Below, piece after piece: positions 10,501 to 19,871 of a DNA stretch of 46,428 nt. How positions within the stretch are numbered: position 1 is the stretch's first letter; each line of letters starts with the position of its first letter. This DNA is from an uncultured Clostridia bacterium. Lineage in GTDB: Bacteria > Bacillota > Clostridia > Peptostreptococcales > Anaerovoracaceae. The notes under the pieces are model-generated. The model was not told the origin of the DNA. It did no database searches and saw only the letters and a program-made list of their open reading frames with translations. The stretch is from positions 1 to 46,428 of the forward strand of contig CAKQUI010000002.1 of assembly GCA_934277495.1 (NCBI GenBank). The letters are read 5' to 3'. Made by a program: the position numbers and the translations under genes.

Positions 10501-12229
10501 TGACAGTGAAAGTCACTTTCTGGCTGCCTTCCTCCACAGGTATACTGAACCTGCCGCCGGATAAATCTGAGGCTCCGTCTGCTGTTATGTCATATTTGTC
10601 GGAGGATGCTGCAGCTGATGCCGTAAGCGACTTCGTGTCCGCCGATATGCTGACGCTGTAATCCGTGACGCTGCTGCTGAAAGACGGCGTCAGTTTGAAA
10701 ACATTGCCGTTATCATCTTTTACGCTCAGCGATGAAAGAGTCGGTACTCTTTTGATACTGATATCATACTCCTGGGACGATTTGCCGCATATGGCTGTCA
10801 CTTTGCATGATGCATCGCTGTCTCCCGACGATATCAGTCCACGTATCGCCTGTCCTGATGATTCCGATATCACTTTCGTGGACTGCTGCTGTTTCCCGTT
10901 CCTGTCTGTATATTCCAGCTTCAGTCTGCTCTTTGCATTTACAGCTCCTGCCTCGCTGGTCATCTTTGCCCATACGGATATGCTGTCGCCGCTGTCAGGT
11001 ACATAGACAGTATATGCTTTCGTATCCGCCTTGAAATCAGGCGACATCCTGTATTTCACAGCTGATGAAGATGCACTGTCTCTGAAGGAGAGCTCCGACA
11101 GTACTGTCAGGTTTTCGGTGCCTGTATCGTCTTCTGTACTGTCGCCTGTGACTTCGATCACCGCCACAGGAGGCGCCACGCAAGGATCCTCGCTCTGACT
11201 CTTGAATGTCTCATACAGCGGCGTCGATGACACGTAATATGTACCGGGATCATCGAAGGACAGTGTCACATTTCCTGAGCTGTCGGTCTTCCCGTCCCAG
11301 TTGTCCCAGTTGTCGTTGCTGTTGCCTCCGTATGTGTCGTCTTTCTGGGCATATACGATATCTTCGTTTTTCATCACGAGAGGCTCACCGGCAGAATCCA
11401 TATTGGTACTGGAGCCAGTCATCTTCAGCGTGAAGTTTTCTCCTGTTTTCACCGTTTTCATGGTCGGTGAAAAGCTTGCGAAAGCTCCCGATGTATAGAA
11501 AGACCAGTCGGTGAACATCGCCACGTCGATCTCCATGTTGTCTTCCAGCAAGATGTAGTCGGCAGTTGCACCCCAGCCTTCCGCCTGCAGCGGGTAGCTG
11601 TGGTTCACGTAGTACATCAGGTTCTCGTCATGTCCCCAGAACTTCTTCATGTACATGGAAGTGGCGCTGCCTGTTATTGTCAGCGCATCTCCGCCGTCGT
11701 AATATCCATCGGATTTTTTGCTGAGATCCAGCTTCTCTCCGCCCAGATAATATGTTTCTATCATCTTTATGTAAAAATGCAGCAGTGTAGGCTGCTTTAT
11801 GACTTCTGTACCGTCATATCCGCCGCCTTCCTCTGCAGGTTTGCTTTTGTATCTGTAGAAGTCTTCAAGACCGTAATCCTTGAGGTCGAAATAGTCCACA
11901 GTCACAGGTACATGACACATCAGTGTCTCATTGTCATCCTTGCCGGTGACGAACTTGCCGTCATCGCTGAGGGTGAAATAAACTGTGACGCTGGAGCTGC
12001 CTGATCCTGTGGTGTCTGCTGCTTTTGAGCTGCCTGAGTTCTCCATGGTCTTTATGGCAGCCTGCTTTTCCTTTGCCGTCACTTCAGTGCCGTTCTGCAC
12101 TTTCTGACGGCTTACCGAAGTGCTGCTGTCAGGCTGGGCACTGACTTTCAGGGGCATGCTGCCGATGAGCGTCATACACATCATCACTGCAGTTATCCAC
12201 GCCAGTATACGTCTGCGTCCTTCTGTCAT
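7547..12229 (-). CDS. Giant secreted protein: DUF4430-like domain, beta-propeller, three FN3 modules
   Basis: I start it at 12229 (1560 aa), where AAGGAGG lies 8 nt before the ATG and opens a good signal peptide (RRR, hydrophobic core, cleavage after VSA). The frame extends to 12280, but that would overlap the transglutaminase gene without a ribosome site. Domains in order: a DUF4430-like domain (about 85-240, with [30 protein letters not shown]), a beta-rich module (240-360), two cadherin-like modules (375-600), a PEGA-like module (605-675), a PQQ-type propeller (680-1123), a bacterial Ig-like module (1125-1205), a helical segment with an AxxSYEAL motif (1210-1275), and three FN3 modules (1293-1560). 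It has no sortase motif. The propeller is paralogous to that of the 1137-aa neighbour. Its DUF4430-like domain links it to the other proteins of the locus. Confidence 0.85.
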   Translation of the reverse strand: MTEGRRRILAWITAVMMCMTLIGSMPLKVSAQPDSSTSVSRQKVQNGTEVTAKEKQAAIKTMENSGSSKAADTTGSGSSSVTVYFTLSDDGKFVTGKDDNETLMCHVPVTVDYFDLKDYGLEDFYRYKSKPAEEGGGYDGTEVIKQPTLLHFYIKMIETYYLGGEKLDLSKKSDGYYDGGDALTITGSATSMYMKKFWGHDENLMYYVNHSYPLQAEGWGATADYILLEDNMEIDVAMFTDWSFYTSGAFASFSPTMKTVKTGENFTLKMTGSSTNMDSAGEPLVMKNEDIVYAQKDDTYGGNSNDNWDNWDGKTDSSGNVTLSFDDPGTYYVSSTPLYETFKSQSEDPCVAPPVAVIEVTGDSTEDDTGTENLTVLSELSFRDSASSSAVKYRMSPDFKADTKAYTVYVPDSGDSISVWAKMTSEAGAVNAKSRLKLEYTDRNGKQQQSTKVISESSGQAIRGLISSGDSDASCKVTAICGKSSQEYDISIKRVPTLSSLSVKDDNGNVFKLTPSFSSSVTDYSVSISADTKSLTASAAASSDKYDITADGASDLSGGRFSIPVEEGSQKVTFTVTGQNGEKTAYVLDIVKKAKPGCIFSGLLKDTVVCVTDDEGGDVLKEKASADGASLKAEGLLEGSEYRYSITKKGYVSKSGTITAGGKDITIDGKLTAAEENKDINKSISSSWPDFRGNAANNGITTAKSPVKASDAQLLWAVKNGEGWSGAPSSPIIVDDDIVFSTSNEIVRVDRVTGEVKKRGKMAYKSTFSLTPPTYADGMIFIALADGMVQAFNADTLESLWVYRDPYKGQPNSPITYKDGYIYTGFWNSDIRNANYVCLSVTDEDPGKTDEAKTAAWTYSHKGGFYWAGACATDNAVVVGSDDGSDTSASGTLFAFDPQTGSVKDKIDYISGDIRSTVIYDSSTQRYCFTSKGGVFYTVKMKSDGTFDKSSLTKLQLHPVDSSGSIDNSAAGQSSSTPVIKNGRAYVGVTGGKNLTAYAGHNITVIDIAANKVAYCVPTRGYPQTSGLLTSAYESDDGYSYVYFIENYTPGILRVIKDKPGQTKAETDPVNNGGIIGEDKEDVNYADTLFTPRGEQAEYAICSPIIDEYGTIYFKNDSSYMMALGSKVEKIKITKQPDKTKYDSGETFDPAGMEVTAYLANDMTRDVTKYVSYSKEPVTDTTLEIEVSFDHVMYSDKEKRSDPPADYITISSASQAEREAVRETSKLIDDIAYAESFDEKKAAAEKARASYEALGSKLQDYVQNTDKLTKAENEIADTELRTGTQEPVIKVSQSAYNEHKLSWNINSKADGYEIYRSQTAGERGSVIKTVKDRNTLSMTAGTTPGTTYYYTVRPYILAGGVPAGELYSEQVSGKTMLQAPTLKAASASYSSLKLTWSKVAGAQGYKIYRYSSSTKKYGLIKTITRGDTVTYTNSGLTTGTKYYYKVSAVRGSAESSQSAGANAVPKLSTPSSFKVKAKKKSADVSWKKVSGANGYVIYRSMKSKSGFKAVKTITKGSTVKYTNKSLKKGKTYYYKVRAYRKVGSKKVYSSDTKVLKAKAK

Positions 12230-12258
12230 TCCGGTGTCCTCCTTTTTCTTCTTTCTTC

Positions 12259-14673
12259 TCAGTAAAGTCCTTTTATCCATTTGAGTCTGAACCGTTTCAG
12301 CGGGCTGCTCTGTTTTTTAAGCAGCTCCAGCATATCATCCTTGTGATCTCTGACATGATCCCGTTCCTTTTCTGATATGTCTCTGGTGCTGTATACAGCT
12401 TTCTGGTATATACCTGCCGCTTTCCTGTAGTCCTGACTGTATTCTTTTCCTGCTGTATCCTCTATATCGCTGCAGTAGTCATACAGCGAACAGTTCCTCC
12501 GGACTACGCCAAGTGCCTGCAGAAGATCCAGTATATATGCAAACAGCTCTGTGACTGCATTTTTCAGATCATCGTCTTCAAAAGACGCTCTGAGTCTTTT
12601 AAGCCTGCGGTACCTCGCTGACAGATGCCATATCAGCAGTGCTGCCAGCAGCAGTATCAGTATACCTGCCGCAGGTATCAGGATCTTTTTCAGCGGCATT
12701 CTGCTGTCGTCTTTTTTCTTTTCAGGTTCTTTCGGCTCATAGTTGTCCTTCTCCATTTCCAGAGACTGACCTGCGCTGCCGCTGCTCCCGCTGCTGCCGC
12801 TTCCTCCTGATGCAGAAAGCTGCTGAGGCTGCTCCATCACATCCAGGTACGGAGGCGTGACTTCGAAAGGTATCCAGCCTATACCGTCCTGATAATATTC
12901 CACCCATGCGTGGGAATCGTTGTCCGTTATGGTCAGCTTCCCTTCTTTATTGGCTTTCTTCGCTGCATCCGGAGTTATCAGATACCCTTCCACATACCTT
13001 GCCGGTATGCCGTAGTATCTGAACATCAGCGTGGCTGCTGTGGCGTAATGCACGGAATATCCCGACCTGCTTATCTCGAAAAGATCCTGCATGAAATCCG
13101 TATCCTCGCTGCGTGCTGCAATGTCTGTATCATATTTCAGCTCCTTGCCGAGAAAGTTCAGTATCTTTTCTTTCGCTGTCCTGTAGCTGACGTGTTCAGC
13201 CCCTTCAGGCTTTGCCGGTATACTGCCGGCATGGTTCTCAAGCAGCCTCCGTGTCTTTGCCGGTATGCTGGTGTATGTATCATATACCCATTTGTTGTAT
13301 CTGCTCTCCTTTGCTGCATATGAAGCAAGCTGCCCTTTGTCCAGTTTCCTGGAAAGCATGGCTGCAATCACCGGATACCGCTTCACCTGATTTTTCAGTG
13401 TGGTGATGGTATATGAATGTTCCCCGCTGTATCCGGAAGCTGTGAAACTGCCATCGTCCAGCACAGAATCGTTCATCACCGATACGCTTTTACTGTCTTT
13501 GTTCCCTGTTTCAAGTTCTGTCAGTTCATACGGCGTGTAATAATAACGTCTGTCTGCACCGACATTCTTTATTTTCATCGTCAGTGTATCTTCCGATACC
13601 TTTTTATCTATATTCACAGCTGCATATGACAGCTGGTTCTGTCCGAATGATCCTGCATCATGCAGCCAGTAGAAATCATCTGCGTTGCTGTAAAGCTTCT
13701 TTCCGTCTGTCTCTTTCCAGCCGCTGCTGCTGTAGTCGCATCCTGTAAAGCCCCTGAGATAAAGCGACTCGTACTTTTCAGCTTTTATTTCCAGCATCGG
13801 CTCTCCTGTGAACTGGAGATTGCCCAGATCCGAGAAATCTCCTTCCGGCATGGACCTCATCGTATCATCACCGTATCTTGCTTTATAGATACGCTGTGAA
13901 ACAGCATCTGCCACATCACTGGCAAGACCCGCCCTGCTGTAGTTTTCATCGAAGCCTGTCCTGCTGAATGCCGCCGTGCCTGCTGCAGACAGAAGTGCGA
14001 TAAGAAGGACTGCATAGATCAGTGTACTGCCGGCTGTCCTCCTGCCATTCATGAAAGCTCCGGCAAAAACTGCAATGGTGCAGGCTCCCATAACGGTCAG
14101 CCATACTCCTGAAGAGGTGCTGCCGCATATGATGTTCGCTGCTGCTGTTATGATAAACAGAGCTGCTGCAGCTATCCTGTTTCCTTCTCTTACGATGAAC
14201 ACTGTCATGAATACTGCTGCTGCCGTTATCACCGCTGCCGCCCATGCTATGCATATGCCGTTCTGGCTGCCTGTGCATGATACAGCGATATCCATGAAGA
14301 TCTTCCGTCTCAGGATACCTGTCTGATGGATAGCTCCGTTTGCTATCAGCGCAGCCCCATTCCTGACATAAGCTCCTCTTACTGCCGCCAGCAGGATCAC
14401 CGCTGCCGCATATCCGCATCTTGCGATCACGCCTTTCCTGCCGATGAGACACCAGACTATGTTCAGCACCACAGCAGCTGCTGCAGCCGTCGCTGTTATC
14501 ATCAGCCATCCGGCGTCTGTTTCTGTCAGCGTGCATATACTTCCTGTAAAAGAAGCCGCATATGCTGCTGATATCAGCATATATGCAAATATCTCTGCTG
14601 CCTTTTGTCTGCTGCCTGTATTTTCTATTTTTTCCAATGAAAAAGCGATGGTGCTTTTCCCTTTATCTATCAT
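12259..14673 (-). CDS. Transglutaminase-like (TgpA-type) membrane protein with Ser in place of catalytic Cys
   Basis: The 804-aa protein has an N-terminal block of about seven transmembrane helices, an extracytoplasmic transglutaminase-core domain, a Gly/Ser linker, one further transmembrane helix (LLLAALLIW) and a cytoplasmic DUF4129-like tail. The core shows the family pattern GYSVHYATAATLMFRYYGIP, where the usual motif reads GYC. The codon for residue 540 is TCC, so the nucleophile is Ser. His588 in SHAWVEYY is kept. The third residue appears as Glu in FEVTP, which is common in Clostridia homologues. It may therefore be non-catalytic or have altered chemistry. It lies in the usual MoxR-DUF58-transglutaminase cluster, 13 nt after the DUF58 gene, with GAGG 8 nt before the ATG. 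Homologues of this trio are thought to act in assembly or processing of envelope proteins. Confidence 0.88.
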   Translation of the reverse strand: MIDKGKSTIAFSLEKIENTGSRQKAAEIFAYMLISAAYAASFTGSICTLTETDAGWLMITATAAAAAVVLNIVWCLIGRKGVIARCGYAAAVILLAAVRGAYVRNGAALIANGAIHQTGILRRKIFMDIAVSCTGSQNGICIAWAAAVITAAAVFMTVFIVREGNRIAAAALFIITAAANIICGSTSSGVWLTVMGACTIAVFAGAFMNGRRTAGSTLIYAVLLIALLSAAGTAAFSRTGFDENYSRAGLASDVADAVSQRIYKARYGDDTMRSMPEGDFSDLGNLQFTGEPMLEIKAEKYESLYLRGFTGCDYSSSGWKETDGKKLYSNADDFYWLHDAGSFGQNQLSYAAVNIDKKVSEDTLTMKIKNVGADRRYYYTPYELTELETGNKDSKSVSVMNDSVLDDGSFTASGYSGEHSYTITTLKNQVKRYPVIAAMLSRKLDKGQLASYAAKESRYNKWVYDTYTSIPAKTRRLLENHAGSIPAKPEGAEHVSYRTAKEKILNFLGKELKYDTDIAARSEDTDFMQDLFEISRSGYSVHYATAATLMFRYYGIPARYVEGYLITPDAAKKANKEGKLTITDNDSHAWVEYYQDGIGWIPFEVTPPYLDVMEQPQQLSASGGSGSSGSSGSAGQSLEMEKDNYEPKEPEKKKDDSRMPLKKILIPAAGILILLLAALLIWHLSARYRRLKRLRASFEDDDLKNAVTELFAYILDLLQALGVVRRNCSLYDYCSDIEDTAGKEYSQDYRKAAGIYQKAVYSTRDISEKERDHVRDHKDDMLELLKKQSSPLKRFRLKWIKGLY

Positions 14674-14686
14674 AAATGCTACCTCA

Positions 14687-15859
14687 TCATATACTTATGT
14701 CATGAAGCGTGCGTCTGCAGTCATCCGGAGTGCATGCTGTTATACGCATGCCGTCGCCGGTAATGCCTGAAGCTGCGTTCCTTTCATCGCTGCATACGAT
14801 AGCCGTCGCATATATACCTGCCAGCCCCCCGGCCGGTATCCTCGGCTGGTGAGGCGTCACATATACAAGATGTGCCTTGTCTATCATTCCCTTTTCGATG
14901 ATATAATGTTCCACTGCCGATATATCATCATAGCTGCATCCTGCTGACAGTATCCTGTCCATGACGCTGTTTATGTCGTCTTCTGATGATATGTCGAAGC
15001 TGAAAATACGCTCCTCCTGCCTGTCGTACCATGCGATACAGTGGGATATGCCGCTGTCTGCAAGGTTCTCGCTGAGAGTGATATATATTTCAGCTATGGC
15101 ACTGTAAACTTCAGGAGAGTGTTCTTCATCCTCGCCGATACCGGTCTCCAGCATCAGCATCACCGAATTTTCCACAGGCAGCGACGGGAGTCTGACCATT
15201 ATGTCATCGCACTTGCCTGTCAGCTTCCAGTGTATGTTCCTGATACTGTCTCCTTCACGATATTCACGTATACCGAAGACTTCGCTTATGTCGTTTCCGG
15301 GCCTGTACGCCGAATACTCGATGCTTTCGCTGTCTGATCTCAGCCCCGGCATTATCCGCAGAGAGACCGGAAAAACATCAGGCAGTATCCTGAGCCTGTA
15401 TTCCATGTCAGTCTTTATGTCTTGCCTGAATATGCCGAACATATCGTATATCCTGACATTCCGGAAAGTCATCCTTACCGATCCGCACAACGTGTCGGTC
15501 AGCGAAAAGTGTATCTGCCTTCCGGCTCTGCCTGTCAGGGAAGCAGTGAAAGTCATATCCTGCTCCTGACCCGTCAGGACGTTTCTGACAGTCATACAGA
15601 TATCTGCACGGAAAACCGGAAGCCTTCCTCTGCCCTGCACTGTAAGCACGCCCTCTGCGGCTTCTCCCTTGCGGCATGTGTGCGGCATCGTTATCTTCGC
15701 ATCTATGCTCCTGCAGGATACCGCCGTATATATCACTGATATAAACGGTATCATTAAAGCTGCTCCAAGGAGCCACAGACCGCTGTATATATCCGAAAAT
15801 ATGTAGTTCGCAAGGAGCAGTATCAGGCTCACAACCCATACTATCCTGCTGCTTCTCAT
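14687..15859 (-). CDS. DUF58 domain protein
   Basis: The 390-aa protein has two N-terminal transmembrane helices (VVSLILLLANYIF and LGAALMIPFISVIY) and the DUF58 signature around residues 190-215 (PGNDISEVFGIREYREGD followed by NIHWKLTGKCDDIMVR). DUF58 proteins carry a vWA-like fold and regularly partner with MoxR ATPases and transglutaminase-like membrane proteins. The start overlaps the stop of the MoxR gene by 4 bp, indicating translational coupling. I infer a membrane-side adaptor role for the surface proteins of this operon. The exact function of the family is not established. Confidence 0.9.
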   Translation of the reverse strand: MRSSRIVWVVSLILLLANYIFSDIYSGLWLLGAALMIPFISVIYTAVSCRSIDAKITMPHTCRKGEAAEGVLTVQGRGRLPVFRADICMTVRNVLTGQEQDMTFTASLTGRAGRQIHFSLTDTLCGSVRMTFRNVRIYDMFGIFRQDIKTDMEYRLRILPDVFPVSLRIMPGLRSDSESIEYSAYRPGNDISEVFGIREYREGDSIRNIHWKLTGKCDDIMVRLPSLPVENSVMLMLETGIGEDEEHSPEVYSAIAEIYITLSENLADSGISHCIAWYDRQEERIFSFDISSEDDINSVMDRILSAGCSYDDISAVEHYIIEKGMIDKAHLVYVTPHQPRIPAGGLAGIYATAIVCSDERNAASGITGDGMRITACTPDDCRRTLHDISI

Positions 15860-16824
15860 CGTTTCTTACCTGTATCTGCAGCTGTATGTCCCTGTCTTAT
15901 CTGCGGCACCGGCTCCATTTTCAGGATCTCAGCCAGTATGTCTTCAGCTCTGCGCTCTGCTATCCTCGCCTTCGGGCTCACTATTATCCTGTGACCGCAG
16001 ACATCACTGAACACAGCGCTGACGTCTTCCGGTATCACGAAATCCCTGCCTGTGACGAAAGCGTAGGCCTTCGCCATCCTGCACAGGGCCAGTGTTCCTC
16101 TGGGACTCACGCCCAGCTGTATCATTTCATTCCTTCTCGTGGCGTCTGCCAGCCTTGCTATATATTCATAGACAGGATCTGCGATATATACCGCATCTGT
16201 CTCTTCCTGCATCTTTATAAGTCGTTCCTTGTCAGTCACCTGATTTATCTCGCTGAGAGGATCCCTGCGATGTCTGTCCTTGAGAATGTTTATCTGACTT
16301 TTGAGATCAGGGTAGCCCATAGCCAGCTTTACCATGAATCTGTCCAGCTGCGAATCCGGTAGCATCTGCGTGCCTGCAGAGCCTGTCGGGTTCTGGGTCG
16401 CCAGCACGATGAAAGGCTCCGGAAGCTTTCTCGTCACGCCGTCCACTGTGGTCTGACGCTCCTCCATCACCTCCAGCAGCGCTGACTGTGTCTTGCTGGA
16501 AGTCCTGTTTATCTCGTCTGCCAGAAGCAGGTTCGTCATTGCTGCTCCAGGCTTGTATACGAACTGTCCTGTATGTTTCTCATATACTGAAAAGCCGGTG
16601 ATATCCGACGGCACGCTGTCTGCTGTGAACTGCACTCTCCTGTGATCCAGTCCCAGGGTCTTGCTGAACGCCAGCACCAGTGTGGTCTTGCCCACCCCCG
16701 GTACGTCTTCCAGCAGCACATGACCTTTTGACAGCACTGCCATGAACACCTTGGCTATGATGAGATCCTTGCCTATGATGACTTTCCTGACCTCGTTCAG
16801 TACCTGCATTACTTCTTTATGCAT
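15856..16824 (-). CDS. MoxR-family AAA+ ATPase
   Basis: I start it at the ATG at 16824 (322 aa, MHKEVMQ), which has AGGAG 10 nt upstream. A GTG start at 16851 is possible but lacks a site. The protein shows Walker A PGVGKTT, Walker B LLLADEINR, the sensor region VLATQNPTGSAGT and the arginine-finger context PDSQLDRFMVK. These are typical of MoxR ATPases, cytoplasmic chaperone-like enzymes that act with vWA/DUF58 partners. It sits 28 nt after the DUF4430 gene and overlaps DUF58 by 4 bp. In context it probably powers maturation or assembly of the secreted or membrane proteins encoded around it, which is an inference from the conserved trio. Confidence 0.93.
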   Translation of the reverse strand: MHKEVMQVLNEVRKVIIGKDLIIAKVFMAVLSKGHVLLEDVPGVGKTTLVLAFSKTLGLDHRRVQFTADSVPSDITGFSVYEKHTGQFVYKPGAAMTNLLLADEINRTSSKTQSALLEVMEERQTTVDGVTRKLPEPFIVLATQNPTGSAGTQMLPDSQLDRFMVKLAMGYPDLKSQINILKDRHRRDPLSEINQVTDKERLIKMQEETDAVYIADPVYEYIARLADATRRNEMIQLGVSPRGTLALCRMAKAYAFVTGRDFVIPEDVSAVFSDVCGHRIIVSPKARIAERRAEDILAEILKMEPVPQIRQGHTAADTGKKR

Positions 16825-16852
16825 CAGTATATATCTCCTTTTCATCCTCACA

Positions 16853-18775
16853 TCAGTATGTCTTTTTGAAAGTGCTGCCCTGATATGAGCCTCCTATATC
16901 CATCCCGTATGCCAGAGTGTATCTCACCTTTACTATGGATCCGTCGTGCAGATCCACAGCTGACGCACTCTCCGATATGAACTTGCCGTCCACGAGGATT
17001 ATCCATCCTGAGCCCTGGGTGTAGTCCTTTTCACCCAGACTGTTCATGGATCGCTGCGGATCGTCACGGCTGCCCTGCCAGGTTATGCCGTGGTCGTCTA
17101 TCTCATCCTTGAGGGCCTCCGGTATGTTTGCTTTCTTTCCTATACCGCTCCTGCTTATGCCGCTGAGATAGAATCCCTGGTCGGTGCTGCCTGAGCTGAT
17201 ACATCCGAATCCTCTGGATTCCAGGACTCTCACGATGACTTTCGCAGCATTGTCACCTGCCAGAAGATCTGTCGTGGCTCCTGATACCAGGCTGCCCAGT
17301 CCGATGACATTGGCGTCCATGTTCACTGTGACCGTACCGATCTTTTCGCTGTCATCTGGTCTGACGTAATTCACAGTATATGTGAACTCCTTCACCCTGC
17401 CGTCGTCGTCTGTTATGATGATACGGATCGTATTTTTCCCTTCGCTGAAATTCAGCTTGTACGTCACATACGGGTTCGTGTCTCTGACGATCTGGTGGCT
17501 GCCGTTGAGGTATACCTCCACACCGTCATAGTATATCTTCTTTCCTTTGTAGTCCTTCGCTGCAAGCTCCAGTGTGTAAGGGTTCTTCTTTTTCACAGTC
17601 TGACCGTCGCTGATATTGATATGCGTCAGTGACGGCTCTGTCTCCGGCGTGGCGACAGGTACATATTTTATCTTGTATGTGGCAGAATCCTCTTCTTTGC
17701 CGTCGGTGGCTTTCAGCCTGATGGTATTGTACGCCTTCTCTCCCTGAGGGACGAGCTGTACATCGTATACGCCGTTTTCGCCTTTTACCTGCTTGTTATT
17801 GAGTGTCACAGTGAACTCTGTCTTCGCACTGCCGCCCACTGCTTCGGCCCTGAAGGTGAAGTCCGGCTTCACTGCCTTTACGGTCTGGTCCTTCAGGTCG
17901 GTCTCGATGTGCAGTCCCTTAGGAGGCTGGTAATATACTTTGCAGGTTTCCTTCAGCTTGTGTTTCGAGTCATACTCTGCCGATATCGTGAAGACATTCT
18001 CGCCTTTTTCCAGTTCAGTCTCATATGAGCCGTCTGTCCTGGAAAGTTCCCTGCCGTCATGTTCCACGATCACATCAACGTCATCTTCTCCGAAGGCTGC
18101 CGATGCGGTGAAGCCGAGATATGCCGAATCGACTTTCATGCCGTCTTTCAGCGACGTCCTTATGACGAGATGGCGTGTATCTACATTTATCGTATAGTTC
18201 TTGTAAGGGGATATCTCCTGGCCGCTGCTGCTCTCGTAAAGCACCTGGACTCTGACAGCATTTTCGCCTTCGCTGAGATGTATCGTGAAATCGGTCCTGG
18301 CGTCGTTTATACTGTCGGTCATCCTGCCGTCCACGAATATCATGGTCTTTTTCGGAGTCAGCGATGGGATCTTGTGCTTTATGGAAAAATCATAATCCCT
18401 GGTCGTCACTGTTTCACCGTCTTTTATCGTGGTAGTGAAATATACGGTGTCAGTCTTTCCTTTGTTTTTCTTTCCTTTGCCCTTCGACTTGCTGCTGTCG
18501 TTTTTCCCCTGTTTTTTGCTGCTTTTATTTTTTTTATCTTCTTTTTTGTCGTCTTTTCTGGTCTTGTTTTCCTTCTTCGTGCTGTCTTTGACTTTGTCGG
18601 AAACCTTTAGACTGTTTCCTTCGGCGGTCAGCATCAGAGAACTGTCTGTTTTCTGAGCTGTCCTGTTTTCAGGCTCCGTGCGCTGCTGTGAAAAAGCCGC
18701 CCAGCTTATACCTGACAGTACCAGCAGGATAACAAGTGTGAAAACAAGATGACGCTTAGTTCCCCGCAGCTTCAT
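16853..18775 (-). CDS. Membrane-anchored protein with beta-sandwich repeats and C-terminal DUF4430-like domain
   Basis: I start it at the ATG at 18775 (640 aa), preceded by AAGGA. This leaves a 20-bp overlap with the end of the lipoprotein gene and places a single transmembrane segment at residues 9-27. An upstream in-frame start at 18820 would bury that segment. A strongly basic Lys-rich stretch (about 55-105) follows, which may cross or bind the anionic cell wall. Next come four beta-sandwich repeats of 80-95 residues (110-475), each opening near a DG turn and closing with a GEN(x)I/V strand. The C-terminal 160 residues form a DUF4430-like domain with GSGWIILVDG and LHDGSIVKVRYTLAYG. It follows the barrel lipoprotein directly, so barrel and beta domain here are on separate, coupled genes, whereas they are fused in the gene at 89-2278. 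Confidence 0.85.
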   Translation of the reverse strand: MKLRGTKRHLVFTLVILLVLSGISWAAFSQQRTEPENRTAQKTDSSLMLTAEGNSLKVSDKVKDSTKKENKTRKDDKKEDKKNKSSKKQGKNDSSKSKGKGKKNKGKTDTVYFTTTIKDGETVTTRDYDFSIKHKIPSLTPKKTMIFVDGRMTDSINDARTDFTIHLSEGENAVRVQVLYESSSGQEISPYKNYTINVDTRHLVIRTSLKDGMKVDSAYLGFTASAAFGEDDVDVIVEHDGRELSRTDGSYETELEKGENVFTISAEYDSKHKLKETCKVYYQPPKGLHIETDLKDQTVKAVKPDFTFRAEAVGGSAKTEFTVTLNNKQVKGENGVYDVQLVPQGEKAYNTIRLKATDGKEEDSATYKIKYVPVATPETEPSLTHINISDGQTVKKKNPYTLELAAKDYKGKKIYYDGVEVYLNGSHQIVRDTNPYVTYKLNFSEGKNTIRIIITDDDGRVKEFTYTVNYVRPDDSEKIGTVTVNMDANVIGLGSLVSGATTDLLAGDNAAKVIVRVLESRGFGCISSGSTDQGFYLSGISRSGIGKKANIPEALKDEIDDHGITWQGSRDDPQRSMNSLGEKDYTQGSGWIILVDGKFISESASAVDLHDGSIVKVRYTLAYGMDIGGSYQGSTFKKTY

Positions 18776-19706
18776 AAAGCATACGTCCTTCATCTGCCAG
18801 AGCGACAGCATCCAGCGCACAAAGCGCCTGCTCTGTTGCCATCATATCGCTGTCTGAACCTTCCTCATGAGCGAACATATCATCATCCGTCATATATCCG
18901 GCAAGAGCATCCACCAGTGTCCTGCCGTCTGTGATGAAGCGCTGGTCTGTCAGCGGGTCGATACCGGCAGCTGTCAGCGCTATTATAGTCTGTGATATGC
19001 TTTCCGAGCTGTCATAGCCTCCACCTTCCTGCTGCAGATCCGCCATTACGTCCACAGCTCTGTCGATGACTTTTTTCACCTTTGCATCATCTTTGTAATA
19101 TGACAGTGCCTGCACAGTCATCGCCGTTATATCTATATACGGGCTGCCCTCCGGACCTTCAAGAGCGAATCCGCCGCCCTTTATCTCCTGGCTCAGTATA
19201 TAGTCGATATACTTGTCTGAACTGTCCAGCACTGGCTCATACCCTGCCATGTTCGCCGCTATGAGTGCGAACGCAGGTCCGTTTATACCCTGTTTTTTTA
19301 CGAAGTCAAGATCCTTCGCAGGCTTCATCAGATCATACCCTGCTACATCTGTCGGATCCTTTCCTATGCAGCTCGCTGCTATGCTGAGCCTTGCATATTC
19401 TGTATATTTTGTTGAAGACAGATCGCCTTTCATTTTTTTCACGTATTCGCATACGCGGTCATAGTATCTGTCGTAATAGTCTTTTTCAGTTTCGATGCCG
19501 CTCTTCGACAGGGCGATCACCGTCCAGTCGCCTCCGACGGCTCCTGTCTTTGCTTCCTTTGACTGGCTGTAAAGTGCCTTTGCGACCTGATCCCGCATAG
19601 ATACAGGATCATCTTTGCTGCTGCCGCATGAACTCATTATCATCAGCAGTATCAGCACCACCGCAAGAACAGCCGGAAAGCCTCTTTTTCGAAATTCCTG
19701 TTTCAT
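18756..19706 (-). CDS. Alpha/alpha-barrel (prenyltransferase-like repeat) lipoprotein
   Basis: I favour the ATG at 19706 (316 aa). It gives a 27-residue lipoprotein-type signal (MKQEFRKRGF, hydrophobic core, MSSC). ATGs at 19724, 19736 and 19811 are in frame, and the one at 19736 also has an AAGGA close by. After the presumed lipidated Cys come helical repeats of prenyltransferase/squalene-cyclase type with glycine-rich turns (GGGFALEGPEG, GGGYDSSES). It ends with GIDPLTDQRFITDG and ATEQALCALDA. The same blocks occur in the fused barrel protein at 89-2278, so the two are paralogues. The fold is that of the alpha domain of intrinsic factor and transcobalamin. The last 20 bp overlap the next gene, which supplies a DUF4430-like beta domain. 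Binding of a corrinoid at the cell surface is inferred from context. Confidence 0.85.
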   Translation of the reverse strand: MKQEFRKRGFPAVLAVVLILLMIMSSCGSSKDDPVSMRDQVAKALYSQSKEAKTGAVGGDWTVIALSKSGIETEKDYYDRYYDRVCEYVKKMKGDLSSTKYTEYARLSIAASCIGKDPTDVAGYDLMKPAKDLDFVKKQGINGPAFALIAANMAGYEPVLDSSDKYIDYILSQEIKGGGFALEGPEGSPYIDITAMTVQALSYYKDDAKVKKVIDRAVDVMADLQQEGGGYDSSESISQTIIALTAAGIDPLTDQRFITDGRTLVDALAGYMTDDDMFAHEEGSDSDMMATEQALCALDAVALADEGRMLYEAAGN

Positions 19707-19813
19707 TGCTTTATTCCCTTTCATCCTTTTTTTCATCCTTTTCCTTTTTGTATGATGATCCCCGTGCCGCCTCAAATGCTTCCCCAGGCTTCCCCTTTGC
19801 CTTTCATTCATTT

Positions 19814-19845
19814 CATCCGCAGGAACATTTCTGCTCCTGCGGATG
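19814..19845 (-). repeat. 11-bp inverted repeat between operon genes
   Basis: The arms CATCCGCAGGA (19814-19824) and TCCTGCGGATG (19835-19845) are perfectly complementary with a 10-nt loop. The hairpin is 26 nt past the stop of the 1474-aa gene, with no T-run on the minus strand. It shares the core ATCCGCAG/CTGCGGAT with the hairpin at 2337-2361. It may be a processing or stability element setting the ratio of the first gene to the rest, or a weak terminator. Confidence 0.6.
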
Positions 19846-19871
19846 TATATATTGTATAACTTGATTTTTTA

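Noticed and set aside
12230..12280. Longer start of the 1560-aa propeller protein
   Set aside because: It would overlap the transglutaminase gene. The ATG at 12229 has AAGGAGG at good spacing and directly opens the signal peptide.
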